NCBI RefSeq assembly: GCF_026151205.1
Contig: NC_087076.1
Location: forward strand, 20,888,828-20,952,827
Length of the DNA: 64,000 nucleotides
Reading direction: 5' to 3'
Source: Bolinopsis microptera
Taxonomy: Eukaryota; Ctenophora; Tentaculata; Lobata; Bolinopsidae
A model generated the notes under the pieces. The model saw only the letters and a list, made by a program, of their open reading frames with translations. It was not told the DNA's origin and did not search any database. Every line of letters starts with the position of its first letter. Within the stretch, counting starts at the first letter, position 1. The translations under genes and the position numbers were made by a program. Positions 32,870 to 43,445 of this stretch are shown in pieces.

Positions 32870-33470
32870 GGTGCACGATAAAAATAAACCTGCTCGGATT
32901 TTAAAAATTTTTGTACCATTGTTTTCTAGAGACTGTGAGAATTTTCACAATACCAAATTTGTCATACCTTTTTGAAAAGATCAGTGAGTTTCGCCTAGGT
33001 GCCATATTTGATGGTGCGCGGCTTTTGGAGCAAAAGTAGCTGTAAAAGTCGCGTAATTTGACCAAATTTGACCAAATTTGTTAATTTTTGTCGTATTATT
33101 TGGATTTATCTTCGGTTCCTTGAATGAAATCATTTTGAAAATTGGCAATGACCTTCCAATAGGGCTTTCACAACTGTCCGAAAAATTTGGTGGATATTGG
33201 AGTTGATATAGTGATGAAAATGGGGGGAAATGCGCTGCTTTTAGCTGTAACATAATGTCTGATGGTTGGATATGCTTTAAATTTTTCGGACACTTTCCTT
33301 GTAAGTCAATGAGTAAGCTAACCAATTTTTGTTGCAATCGGAGGTCGGGAAGTATACTGAATATCTATTTGTTTGAAGGAAATTGTGCTGGCCGAAATTA
33401 TCGCTAAAAAACCATCCTACAGTCGGCACGCGCGGCTCACTGTCGATGGCGCACTACCTAACAATAGATT
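32870..33470 (+). repeat. Dispersed repeat S, copy 1
   Basis: This runs from GGGTGCACGATAAAAATAAA through GTGAGTTTCGCCTAGGTGCC, GCGCGGCTTTTGGAGCAAAA, TTGTCGTATTATTTGGATT and ATCTTCGGTTCC to CCATCCTACAGTCGGCACGC. Copy 2 is inverted at about 42660-42985 (partial), and copy 3 is at 50040-50740 with two small insertions. No protein-coding potential; the family is of unknown type. Confidence 0.75.
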
Positions 33471-33771
33471 TATTAATATGCAACATAATTTCAAGATTAT
33501 GTACAATAGGCGCGGTTATATTCAAGTATATTCAACAACGTTACACGATAATGAGCGTACTATGCCCATAATTTTACTTCGCTTTCTTTTCGTGTGTTCA
33601 TTTATGTTTCTTAGTCGTATTCTTGAAGTTGATACAATACAGATGGGTACTAATTTCTGTCTATCTAGGTAAAACTAAATCGACTTTTTGATTAACTTAA
33701 AATGGAGGAGTCAAGCAGTAGTATATAGTTTATAGGGTAAAATGTCCGGTGAATATTTCTTTAACCTTCCT

Positions 33772-33885
33772 TTGTATCACGTCGTGACCCCCATCGTCGT
33801 TTCACTATAAGTATAGTGTAGAGTTTCTACAATACAGGGGGAGCTGCGCACTCGTGCGCGGCGGGTCATACAACCGCGTATGACA
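33772..33885. mobile_element. Small element M1, copy with 9-bp target duplication
   Basis: Starts TTGTATCACGTCGTGACCCC and ends GGGTCATACAACCGCGTATG-ACA, so the ends are roughly inverted. The centre holds a GC-rich hairpin, GCGCACTCGTGCGC. Flanks AACCTTCCT (33763-33771) and AACCTTCTT (33886-33894) match at 8 of 9 positions. 114 bp and non-coding. Confidence 0.8.
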
Positions 33886-33894
33886 AACCTTCTT

Positions 33895-34304
33895 TACGGT
33901 AGTTAAATCATAAATGTTGCGAACCCGTGGTATGGTGATCACGTTCACAATTTGGATAGTCCCCAGCTTGAGCTAGTGACTTAATACTAGCCTTTCTTTT
34001 GAATGAACCAGCGCTAATCGTTTTTGCCCAGTGTGTTAAAGTATTAACAAAGGAAACTCCAATTAGGTTTAGGTTAGTTTGGCCTTTCAGCTACTGTTTA
34101 AAACATATATTGTGGCCCGCTCCTACTAGGCCCCCTACTGGCCCAGTGCCCACTAGCTACGCCGAAGTAGATGGAGGCCGCCTGAGCCTTCATTGTACAA
34201 CAGTAAAGAACCGTAATTTGTGAAGTCAAATAAATTATCTCCAGGTAAGGGGTCCTTTGATTTTATTTGGTCGAGCGTGTCATCCTTTGAAAGGCTGATT
34301 CTCA
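33895..34304. other. No recognisable gene
   Basis: No domain, RNA or repeat partner seen; a G run lies at 34310-34319. Confidence 0.35.
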
Positions 34305-35105
34305 TGGGAGGGGGGGGGGATACAAAATGCATTATCATACACTTTTTGGGATTATTAGATCGTCAGTAGTAACAAGTTTCTTGCTCTGAACCTGAAAATC
34401 GTATGGCTTGCAGCCTTGCAGATGGCTGGAAAGGTATGTAATTAAGTTATAACTATAAAATGAAGAGAAAGCAATCCTTCGTGCCAAGGACAAAAGAAAA
34501 TCGCGATTATTTAGGACAAAAATCGCGGCTCCGCAACAAGCCAAACTAGGCAAAATCGCGGCGAAAATCTCGAAAATCGCGGCTGATTCGCAAACATTTC
34601 CACGGTTCTTCAAGTGAACAAGTTGTTCTTAGGCACGTGATTCTGGAACGAGTAGTCCAATGGCATATAATTATCGTTATGGTTATCGGACAGAATGAGG
34701 TTTAAATTACTTAACATTTTTAATTCTATCGAGTAGTGGCAAACTTTTGCAGCTGGCTTTTTGTGGGCTACTAATTAGAGGTGGTGGCATGTTGCCAGCA
34801 TTGTGGGATCCTTTGTATAAGTTGTTCACTATCGATATGTTCGTATAAATATTTCCTTTACCCTCATTCACTCATTGCATCACATCGTGACCCCCATCAT
34901 CGTTTCACTCAGTTGTGTCGGGGTGAAAGTCGCGATATGCAGCGATTCCGCACGTGCCGCGATTTCCTTTTGAATTTGACCTTGCTTCGTGCAGACTCGT
35001 GCAGGAATTCGTTAAATGTTTAAGTAAAGTATTATATCATTTTAATATGGTTGTAACTATTAATGGTGAAGCAGAAAATCTCAATATTATTGATCGAATA
35101 TGTTA
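34305..35105. repeat. Segment duplicated at 38383-38635
   Basis: TACAAAATGCATTATCA, CACTTTTTGGGAT, TTGCTCTGAACCTGAAAATC, GGCTTGCAGCCTTG and AGGTATGTAATTAAG occur in both, then GTGCAGGAATTCGTTAAATG and GAAGCAGAAAATCTCAATAT. The copy here is longer by about 480 bp in the middle, which includes a fragment of M1 at 34874-34922. The second copy has lost that part or never had it. Confidence 0.75.
34874..34922. repeat. M1 element fragment (left half)
   Basis: TTGCATCACATCGTGACCCC followed by CATCATCGTTTCACTCAG; the right half with the hairpin and closing end is missing. Confidence 0.6.
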
Positions 35106-36860
35106 ATATGCTAATTATAACTTTATAAATATGCTGTATATGTAAACAGTTTTCCAGTCTCCCCAGTCCCTTGCTCGATTGGGACGGACCCAGTTATTCT
35201 CTCTGTCGCTTTATTTTGAATCGAATTATAGGTTTTAATTTGGCCCTCGAAAGCCGGTTCAAGTCTCCGAGTCATTCGTCCTTTTCTCATCGCAAAATAT
35301 GATAACCCTAACCGGAACCCTAACCATAACCCTGACCAATTAAGCTGATTGGTTAGTGGGAACTAGGTTCAATTAATATTATTGGGTTCAGTTGTCGGTC
35401 ACCCTATGATGGCTTTATCACAATGCTGGCAAGCATTACCGTCGCCCTTATATTCACAATACTATTTACCCCCTATACTATTATATCCCCTTTATTGTTT
35501 TCCAGGCATTAAAACTCTTTCGAAAGTAGTTCAGCAGGTACATTTAAGTTCAAAACATTCTAATTCAATGTTAAAGATGACAGGAATAAGAAATAGTTAT
35601 ATGGAGGTTTTTAAGAAATTTTCGCAAAATTCGCGCCAGCATGTTATACGAAATTAGGTAAAAAACCCAAAATCGCCATATTCAGGTGCCTTAAAAACCA
35701 TGTTAAAATTGAGTTAGAGATCTGAAACTTTGCAGGGCGTCTAGACCTTGTCCAAATCGACAGTGAAAAAATTTTCATTTTTCAGGAGTATCGGGAAGTG
35801 GGTTTTCTGGAACCCCTGTTTTACAACAGATTGTCGTGAAGATATATATATAATAATTTAATATGTATAGACGCTTTTTGCAGTCAATTGTAGCCTACAT
35901 TTAAGTGTCCGTAGATTCAAAAGTATAAAAGATACAGTCATTTCGAACCAGATAATCGTTTATACTTTAGTTTACTTTATATTGAAAAATAATTTATCAT
36001 CATCATCATCACTTGATGACGTCATCAATTTAAGTGTTTTTAAAACTTGATTTTTGACAAAATAACAACTTTTCAAATCGATTTTACACCATTAAGGAGT
36101 AATTTTATTCAAAATCTGAGGACAATTTCATCTTAGATAATTGTTCAAGCATTCTGAAAATCTACCGGAAAAGTTTCCTACCTTACTCCTTCGTAAAGAT
36201 ATTTGCTATTGAAGTTAGTGCTTTTTTGAAGAATAATTTTATAAAAACACAAAAGTTGTGAATCAGTATTCTCTGGTGTTGGGCCATCCCTTGGGTTGTG
36301 GAGCTCAATTTTGCTTCTTAAAGGTGTAAATTGTGTTATAGGCTAGTTTTAAAGTTAAAAATCGAAAAGTTGCACACGTGGGGACACGCCCAAATTGATT
36401 TAAAATAGCTAAAATCACAAAAAATTTTGATTTTCACGATTTTTATCAACTTTGGAGTCCCGTTGTGATCCAAGTTCTTTTTGAAATCTTCTGAAACTTT
36501 GCATGCTTATCAAACTATATATTAAATACCACTATGCAAAAATTTACGGTGATTCAATATTGTATGCGTACGCAACGTCCGCTCAAAGTTTGCACGTGCG
36601 AAAGGTGAGAATTTTGCTCATTCGTGATTTCGAATATATTCTGCTTTCCACGATATTTAAATGGCATTATATTTGAATTTAATGCCAACTTGAATGAGTA
36701 AAAAGTGCCATATTCAGTCGGTTATCGACAGATATACCTAACTAAACACAAGGAAACGTTTTCAAAGGCAGAATTTCGAAATTGTCGAAATTACCTCCTT
36801 GTTAATGAAGTTTCGACTAGTATAGCTGTGTAAATTATCCTGACATTATAATCAAAAAGA
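35106..36860. other. No recognisable gene
   Basis: Open frames are short and unlike any family known to me. 35290-35340 has CCCTAACC words and 35330-35402 an inverted piece of the 21220-21500 repeat. ATCATCATCATCATC near 36000 is a short triplet repeat. Confidence 0.4.
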
Positions 36861-36864
36861 GATG

Positions 36865-37197
36865 ATATTTGACCAAAACCCATAATCATGGGTAGAGTGT
36901 ACCGCTGCCAGTGTCTCTCTTTTCCAAACAAAAGGAAATGATATAAATTTGAGGAACAGTCCGCTAATGCAAATTGATACCGAGAATGAAATCGGTCGCT
37001 CGCTTTTTCCATTCGATCACGGCTCACGAATTGTAATAAAGCTTATTGATTTGAAAAAGCGAGCGACCGATTTCATTCTCGGTATCAATTTGCATTAGCG
37101 GACTGTTCCTCAAATTTATATCATTTCCTTTTGTTTGGAAAAGAGAGACACTGGCAGCGGTACACTCTACCCATGATTATGGGTTTTGGTCAAATAT
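36865..37197. repeat. Perfect inverted repeat, 144-bp arms, 45-bp loop
   Basis: Arms 36865-37008 and 37054-37197 are exact reverse complements as far as I could read them. Words such as GGGTAGAGTGTACCGCTGCC on the left reappear as GGCAGCGGTACACTCTACCC on the right. The loop runs from 37009 to 37053. Transcription would give a long double-stranded hairpin. No terminal duplication was found and neither arm has a known partner in the window. Confidence 0.92.
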
Positions 37198-37427
37198 GAT
37201 ATCAATATTGCTGAAGTGCTAGGCCACAGTTGATCAGGCGATCTGCAATTCTAGCGATTAAAAGTCTTGAGGTCACGACCATCATGTCCATGATCGTAAT
37301 TCGTGATGCCATGATAGTGATATTTATTATTTATTTAGATATTTTATCCGTGACTGAGTATTATTTTCTGGAATGTAAAATATTACGTAAAATATATGTT
37401 AAGAATTTCTCAGTGCCTATTATAGTA

Positions 37428-38283
37428 CCTTATCGGACCTCATTTGGACGGACATTAAATGAACGCTAGAAGGCATTCAAAACCATCAAAAATCCGAATT
37501 TTTTCATTTTTAAAACTTTTTATTATTTCAGCAAATGATTTTTAAATCCATTTTTTATACAGTAAGTAAGAAAAGCAGTCGTTAAGCAGTAAATATTAAA
37601 ATATGTGTACATGATCAGTGTCTAATATCACATATCATCTTCATCAAATGGGGTTTCGTGCATGAAATATTCCATGCTTAAAGCATCAGTGATTTCTAGC
37701 TTTATGGAAACCTTTTTTATCAAACTACCCCGGTCCTGCATTTCAGTGTTAACTTTTACGGCCATTCGGCGTGAAGTGGTTTTATCTTAGAAAACTTTAG
37801 GTTAACCTTAGGCTTAACATCACGTGGAGCTTTCCTAGCACTGTTTCATTACCTCCCCTGAGTAATATGAACAATAACAACGTCGGACAATGTCATTGGC
37901 AACACGATTTACCGTAATTTCTAGAGGCTGGAACAAGTTTGTCATGCTGGCGGGGCCGGGGGGACTAGCTCATGAACTATGTTGTTGAGTGCCATAATTT
38001 CGTTGACTTTTTCCGCCAAGTGTCCCTTGAAAACGTCATATACTAGTAGTAGTAGAGTTTTCTGTGCCTCCGGCAGACCAAGGAGAACCTTTCCGTCGTT
38101 AACTTACGGCACAATAAAGTTCTCATAGTTGTCATATTCTGGACAAAAAGTTCAAAGTGGAAAAAGTTTTGAAAAAAATTCAACGGACTTCAACTTGGAC
38201 GGACCTTATTTGAACGGACATTAAGATGACCGTTAGGGCCTCCAGCGTTCAATTAATGTCCGTCCAAATAAGGTCCGATAAGG
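37428..38283. mobile_element. Tc1/mariner-like or other TA-target MITE, 856 bp
   Basis: CCTTATCGGACCTCATTTGG at the left end faces CCAAATAAGGTCCGATAAGG at the right end, with TA outside both (37426-37427, 38284-38285). The inverted part continues to GGACGGACATTAA-TGAACGC (about 42 bp). A near-terminal second copy of the motif, CGGACCTTATTTGAACGGAC, lies near 38200. There is no transposase frame. A truncated relative is at 44734-44985. Confidence 0.75.
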
Positions 38284-38382
38284 TAAAGTGTTTTTGCTTC
38301 TCTTTTCAATCTCCATTTGTAACAACATCGCTTTATTAATATAGTCACGCATTTCGTTTTCCATTTCACTGTCACTTTGATG

Positions 38383-38635
38383 GGAGGTAAATACAAAATG
38401 CATTATCAAACACTTTTTGGGATAGGTCTTCTTGCTCTGAACCTGAAAATCGTATGGCTTGCAGCCTTGATGGCTGGAAAGGTATGTAATTAAGTTATAA
38501 GATGAAGAGAAAACGATCCTTCTTGCAGACTCATGCAGGAATTCGTTAAATGTTTAAATAAAGTATTATATTATTTTAATATGGTTATATTGGTGAAGCA
38601 GAAAATCTCAATATTATTGATCGAATATGCCAATG
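38383..38635. repeat. Shorter copy of the 34305-35105 segment
   Basis: Same order of words as the longer copy with two deletions; similarity stops at GATCGAATATG. It lies just outside the MITE at 37428-38283. Confidence 0.7.
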
Positions 38636-38639
38636 AGCT

Positions 38640-39606
38640 TAATATCATTTTACCAATATTTTAATTTGGGTCTCTTTACCTGGTGGCTAAAGTCCAAGAA
38701 TCTTTACCCTAATTATACAGCAATAACTTTCAACAATTTTGACATGTAAGCGAAAGTTTGTTGTGAATAAAGAATACTCTTAGAAAGCTGCACGTATTTT
38801 GTATTTGATCCTATATTATATGGTACAACTTCTCCAACTTCTGTCAAAGTTCTGGCTACAATTTTACATATTTTGTTGCTAACTACCTGAAAACCTTTCA
38901 CGATCACTTTCACGATATCATTGAGTCATTCTAATTATAAAACAAATCGTCAGCTTTTGTCCCACTTTTACGTCTCACGACCAATGACCATATTATAAGC
39001 ATACAAAAACACTCCACCGACACTATCAGCCTGCTGTACCACCAACCTAGCCATCTGAAATACTTGACTGCAGTCATCTGCAGCATCGCTATACTAGTAC
39101 GAAAGTCAGTTTATAAATTATGAGAAAAGATTTTCGGGATCGTTGTCGTGACCAGCCCATCGTTACCACTTACCACTTAACCAGCCCAGATTTGTTTGTC
39201 CCTTATTATAGTTGTATTAAATATTCCTTAAGAATTGACCCTCAAATAGATAATCCTTAATAATAATAACATATTATGTTGTCAGTGTAAATAGTTTCCG
39301 GTCGGAACGAAACCGGCTATTGCTCTGGAGCTATATTTTCAATCTGATAACGGAATTAATGAGGTTTAATTGTCGATGATCCAGGATACCTCAAAACTTT
39401 AAAAGTTAGCGGTGCCTGTCCCAGAAAATGATATCAATACTGCTCATAGTCATGAGTGGGGCCACACGTGTCGGGTCTCTTGGTCTGATATTTGGACTTA
39501 GCTCTGAGTGTTTCTCTTTCCGGGGAAGGACTTAAAATTATGTAGTGACTTTCCGTTGCAATTTTTGAGAATTGTGATCAATTATTTCAACTCTTTTTGT
39601 ATTAAA
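38640..39606. other. No recognisable gene
   Basis: Nothing supportable on either strand. The small open frame at 38713-38913 (minus) has no recognisable domain. Confidence 0.35.
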
Positions 39607-39608
39607 TA

Positions 39609-41087
39609 CAAAAAGTGACTACCCAAAAGTGGCCCAAAAGTGACTACCCACACGCAACCTCTTAATAACTCACGTAATTCGTCTCTAAATTGCACCAAAA
39701 TATCATATATTATAGATATGGGTCAAACTTAGATTTCCTGAAATTTTCGTAAGCCACGCCCAATAACAGTGGGCGTGGCGTGACACTCCCTCTTTTTCAC
39801 TATTGTCTTCATAAAATGAGAACGCTTTAAGCTAAGAACTCCAAATTTTTTGCACACATTTGGCTTGATAATTTAAAACCTTTCCCAAAGTTTCAAGTTC
39901 ATTGTTTAAAATTTGGCTGAGTTATGACTATTTCAAAATTCATCGGATACGTGATCCGAGCACTCAGTGCACTCAATCAGTGATCTCGTCACCCAATCTG
40001 ATCAAGAGTAATGCGTTAGCGTGTATTAATGAGGTTCATTAGGCTTTACCAAACATACTGAGGAGATGACGACCTGATCATGATTGATTGGATACCGATA
40101 ATGACTTTGCTAGACAGGAAAACACCAAATTCTTCGTAAAAGTAAGGTCCTAGGATTCCACGAGAACTGATGGCGCACCAGATCGTGACCTTTTCAGGAA
40201 AATCAGGAATCACGGTCTAAAAGTTGGTGTTTCTTTGTGATCCGATAGGCCCGGTTAGAAAGATCTCGCTTTAGGATTCGTTGAAGGGATGTTCTGCTGA
40301 GGTCTAAGGCAGGAGCTCGTTTTCGGGTGCCAATTTTAGGTGTATCCATCACGTCACAAACAACCATGGTGATGTTTTCTTCGGTCCTCGCAGTTCGTCT
40401 TCTGCCGACTCTTCGCCGATCGTTTGCAGAAAAAGTGAACTTGATCTTGTGATGAATATCAAAGCAGCTTTTCCGGCAAGGAGATGGTCGGTTGAATTTC
40501 ATTTGAAATTGTCGTTTAAGCTGAGGGCAGAACTCCCCATTCTCTTTCTTCAGGTAGACAAACAATCGTTGTTCCGCAGTATAGGGAGGATAGTGAACTA
40601 TTTTCGATGATTCAATGGATAGTTCATTCCTTTTTATCGATTGTAAGGAACGAACCTGTGACTAGCAGGGCTAACAAGCCCTGCAACCAATCAAGCGGTG
40701 CATGTGAGCCAAACAGGCCATTAACCAAGTGCAGAGATCACTGACTGAGTGCTCGGATCACGTATCCGATGAATTTTGAAATGGTCATAACTCAGCCAAA
40801 TTTTGAACAATGAACTTGAAACTTTAGGAAAGGTTTTAAATTATCAAGCCAGATGTGTGCAAAAAATTTGGAGTTCTTAGCTTAAAGCGTTCTCATTTTA
40901 TGAAGACAATAGTGAAAAAGAGGGAGTGTCACGCCACGCCCACTGTAATTGGGCGTGGCTTACGAAACTTTTAGGAAATCTAAGTTTGACCCATATCTAT
41001 AATCTCTGAAATTTTGGTACAATTTGAAGACGAATTACGTGAGTTATTAAAAGGTTGCGTGTGGGTAGTCACTTTTGGGCCACCCTG
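39609..41087 (-). mobile_element. Mariner-type element with ~360-bp inverted repeats
   Basis: The right end, read inward, is CAGGGTGGCCCAAAAGTGAC, a typical mariner terminus, with TA beside it at 41088-41089. The left end, next to TA at 39607-39608, has a slightly rearranged copy (CAAAAAGTGACTACCC, then GTGGCCCAAAAGTGACTACC). Inverted repeats reach in to about 39989 and 40727 and contain GCCACGCCCA-ACAGTGGGCG and GATACGTGATCCGAGCACTC. The inside holds a reduced transposase. Long inverted repeats of this kind are uncommon among mariners, which usually have about 30 bp. Confidence 0.85.
40080..40630 (-). pseudogene. Mariner/Tc1-like transposase, internally deleted
   Basis: N-terminal helix-turn-helix part: YTAEQRLFVYLKKENGEF, LKRQFQMKFNRPSPCRKS, then VGRRRTARTEENITMVV (normally a GRPRTxRTxENI motif), RTSLQRILKRDL and YRITKKHQLLDRDS, which ends in a stop near 40203. 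A short piece of the catalytic domain follows at 40110-40200, PEKVTIWCAISSRGILGPYF. The stretch between, with the first catalytic aspartate, and all that follows, with the other two acidic residues, is missing. So the element cannot move by itself. Confidence 0.8.
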
Positions 41088-41212
41088 TATTTAAACAGAT
41101 ATTCGAATAAACAAACTAAGCAGTAAGCATATATATAATACTTTAATTTTAATAATCATTATACTCATTGTAATGTTGTTGTATGTTAGTTAAACTAGCA
41201 GGAACCCGTATA

Positions 41213-41782
41213 ATACTGAAGGGAAAGGAAGCAGTTCTAACGAGCTCTTCTCAAACACAAGGATATAACTTGTGAACTCGGCTAGTATATATGAAACATT
41301 TGTCATGGAGTTGTAGAGGGAGTTATGTGCCTCGCCGGGCTAAAGTAGTGGATGACCTTGCTGTACGGCAAGTTAAACAAGGATCTGAAACTACTAGGTT
41401 CCGTACAGACTCAACTCTGCACCCGTGTCAATATGTTCATTATATGCAAGCCTCTTGATTTATAATCACCGAGTCTAGTAATTGTTTAAGAGAGTTCTCT
41501 GGCAGTTACGAAACTCGAGAGACTGTGGGATACTGAAGGGAAAGGAAGCAGTTCTAACGAGCTCTTCTCAAACACAAGGATATAACTTGTGAACTCGGCT
41601 AGTATATATGAAACATTTGTCATGGAGTTGTAGAGGGAGTTATGTGCCTCGCCGGGCTAAAGTAGTGGATGACCTTGCTGTACGGCAAGTTAAACAAGGA
41701 TCTGAAACTACTAGGTTCCGTACAGACTCAACTCTGCACCCGTGTCAATATGTTCATTATATGCAAGCCTCTTGATTTATAA
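41213..41782. repeat. 253-bp sequence in two identical direct copies, 317 bp apart
   Basis: 41213-41465 and 41530-41782 read the same, from ATACTGAAGGGAAAGGAAGC to AGCCTCTTGATTTATAA, with a 64-bp spacer. Identity means a very recent duplication or an assembly duplicate. The copies lack LTR hallmarks (no TG...CA ends, no primer site). Confidence 0.9.
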
Positions 41783-42065
41783 CCCTAAAATGGTGTCAAG
41801 ACTCTAGCGACTAAAATAATTATTACCTATTTAATTCGCATTTTTGACACCACTTGGGGTACCAAATTTTGGGCTCTAAAACTCCTATTTCTTGGCCAAT
41901 TTTTCATTTTTTCATGCGGATTTGGAGGCTATTAAAGTATTTGACCCAGTCAAAAAAGTTTCAGTTGTATATCTTTTATGGATTTTGCGGAAATTCGCGT
42001 TAAAGTTGATAACGTGGTGTCAGTAAAATGGCACGGATAAATATATATGGTCTCGCTTTATATAT
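41783..42065 (+). repeat. Dispersed repeat R, copy 2 (inverted relative to copies 1 and 3)
   Basis: It reads CAAATTTTGGGCTCTAAAAC, GACCCAGTCAAAAAAGTTTC, ATCTTTTATGGATTTTGCGG and ends at GTCTCGCTTTATATATAGTA, the reverse complement of 18295-18545. Confidence 0.75.
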
Positions 42066-42659
42066 AGTAAGATTTGAAATGGGATATGCAGCAAGTATGA
42101 CCAAATACTGAATATAATTATATCAAACGAATCTTGCGCTGTCCTCTTCAACTGTGATTACTGTCGTGTATTTGAGTATAACAGTCTAGTCATTATTTTG
42201 TGGTAAATATTTGATCAGTAAGTTCGAATTAAAAGGTTTTGGTTCGTGCAATTATTTATTTACTGGGCCGCCCTCAGACTGTCATTCCGCCGCAGCTTCA
42301 ATCTGTTAGTGTTTATGAACAGATGCGGTAAAAGGTATCGTTTAGGGAATCCAAATTCTATAAGTATGCAACGTCGACAACGTTTGCAACGTCGACAACG
42401 TTGTTATAGTATAACAACGTTGTCGACATTGCATACTTTCTACAGTATAACAGAGCTAGATGATGAAAAGAAATTAAAACATATAATAACTGATTTAAAA
42501 AAAATCCTCGAACAAAGCTTTCGACTAGCGGCCAGCGGGTTTCTAGTATATATAATTAAATATATTGTCTCGCTTTATATTTAGTAAGATGGGCCTGTAA
42601 CATATATTGCATATCAACCATATGTTTTCGCACACTTAATTTATGTAAGCAAGCATGTT
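42066..42659. other. No gene; contains a 37-bp palindrome
   Basis: 42391-42427 is GTCGACAACGTTGTTATA followed by its reverse complement with one shared base. An imperfect outer layer is formed by TGCAACGTCGACAACG at about 42368. The edge word of repeat R recurs at 42570-42590. No coding feature is supportable. Confidence 0.55.
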
Positions 42660-42985
42660 ATTTAGCGTGTATTCGTATGAATGAGCTTAAAGACCTTCCT
42701 TATTCATGTGTTTTTTAAATTTTCAGCATGATTCATGTTCAGGAACCGAAGATATGACAAAATAATACGATAAAAATCAACGAATTTCGTCAAATTACGC
42801 GACTTTTACACCTAATTTTGCTCCAAAAGCTGCGCACCATCAAATATGGCATTTAGGCGAAACTTACTGATCATTCCAAAAAGGTATAACAAATTTGGTC
42901 CTATGAAAATTCTCACATTCTTTAGAAAACAATGGTACAAAAATTTTGAAAATCCGAGCAAGTTTAGTTTTATCGTGCACCCACT
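42660..42985 (-). repeat. Dispersed repeat S, copy 2 (inverted, partial)
   Basis: Contains CATGATTCATGTTCAGGAAC, AATAATACGATAAAAATCAA, CCAAAAGCTGCGCACCATCA and AATCCGAGCAAGTTTAG. It provides the empty site for the 101-bp insertion in copy 3 at 50195. Confidence 0.75.
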
Positions 42986-43424
42986 AGTATAATAATAAAG
43001 GGGGTAAATAGTATGGTGAGTATAAGTGACACAGTCATGTTTGCCAGCACTGTGATTATTTTAGACATTTAGTTTCTTGAGTCTTAACACCATTTTAAAT
43101 TTAAATTTAAAGTTAGAGTTAGACGGGTTTCTGAATCCTGCTAGTATTATTAACGAACAAACTTTTAAAACATGGGGCAAAATTTTTCATCAAATGCTGT
43201 TTAAAGCAAGAAACTCACATTTTTTTTTTCATTTTCTGAAAGTTGAGTCTATTATAGGCTAGCTCGATTTCCTTATATACTTTGTTGTCCTTATTCGAAC
43301 TTTATAAACGGTGTGTAACCTAAACGAATTCAAATTCAAATTACAATGTTAATGTCTGACCCAATATAAAAGGTAAATTTAAAATATGAATTCGTATTTA
43401 TTCCTCTTCTTTTTTGTTTTTCAG
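42986..43424 (+). other. Upstream region of the secreted-protein gene
   Basis: No conserved promoter word stands out. The stretch ends with a pyrimidine tract and TTTTTCAG at 43417-43424, a good acceptor, so the start codon at 43446 is probably in the second exon and a non-coding first exon lies somewhere upstream. Confidence 0.4.
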
Positions 43425-43445
43425 TAGGCTCATGACGACATAAAG

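Noticed and set aside
41213-41782. LTR retrotransposon (solo or short LTR pair)
   Set aside because: Only 64 bp lie between the copies; no TG...CA ends, primer-binding site or target duplication were seen.
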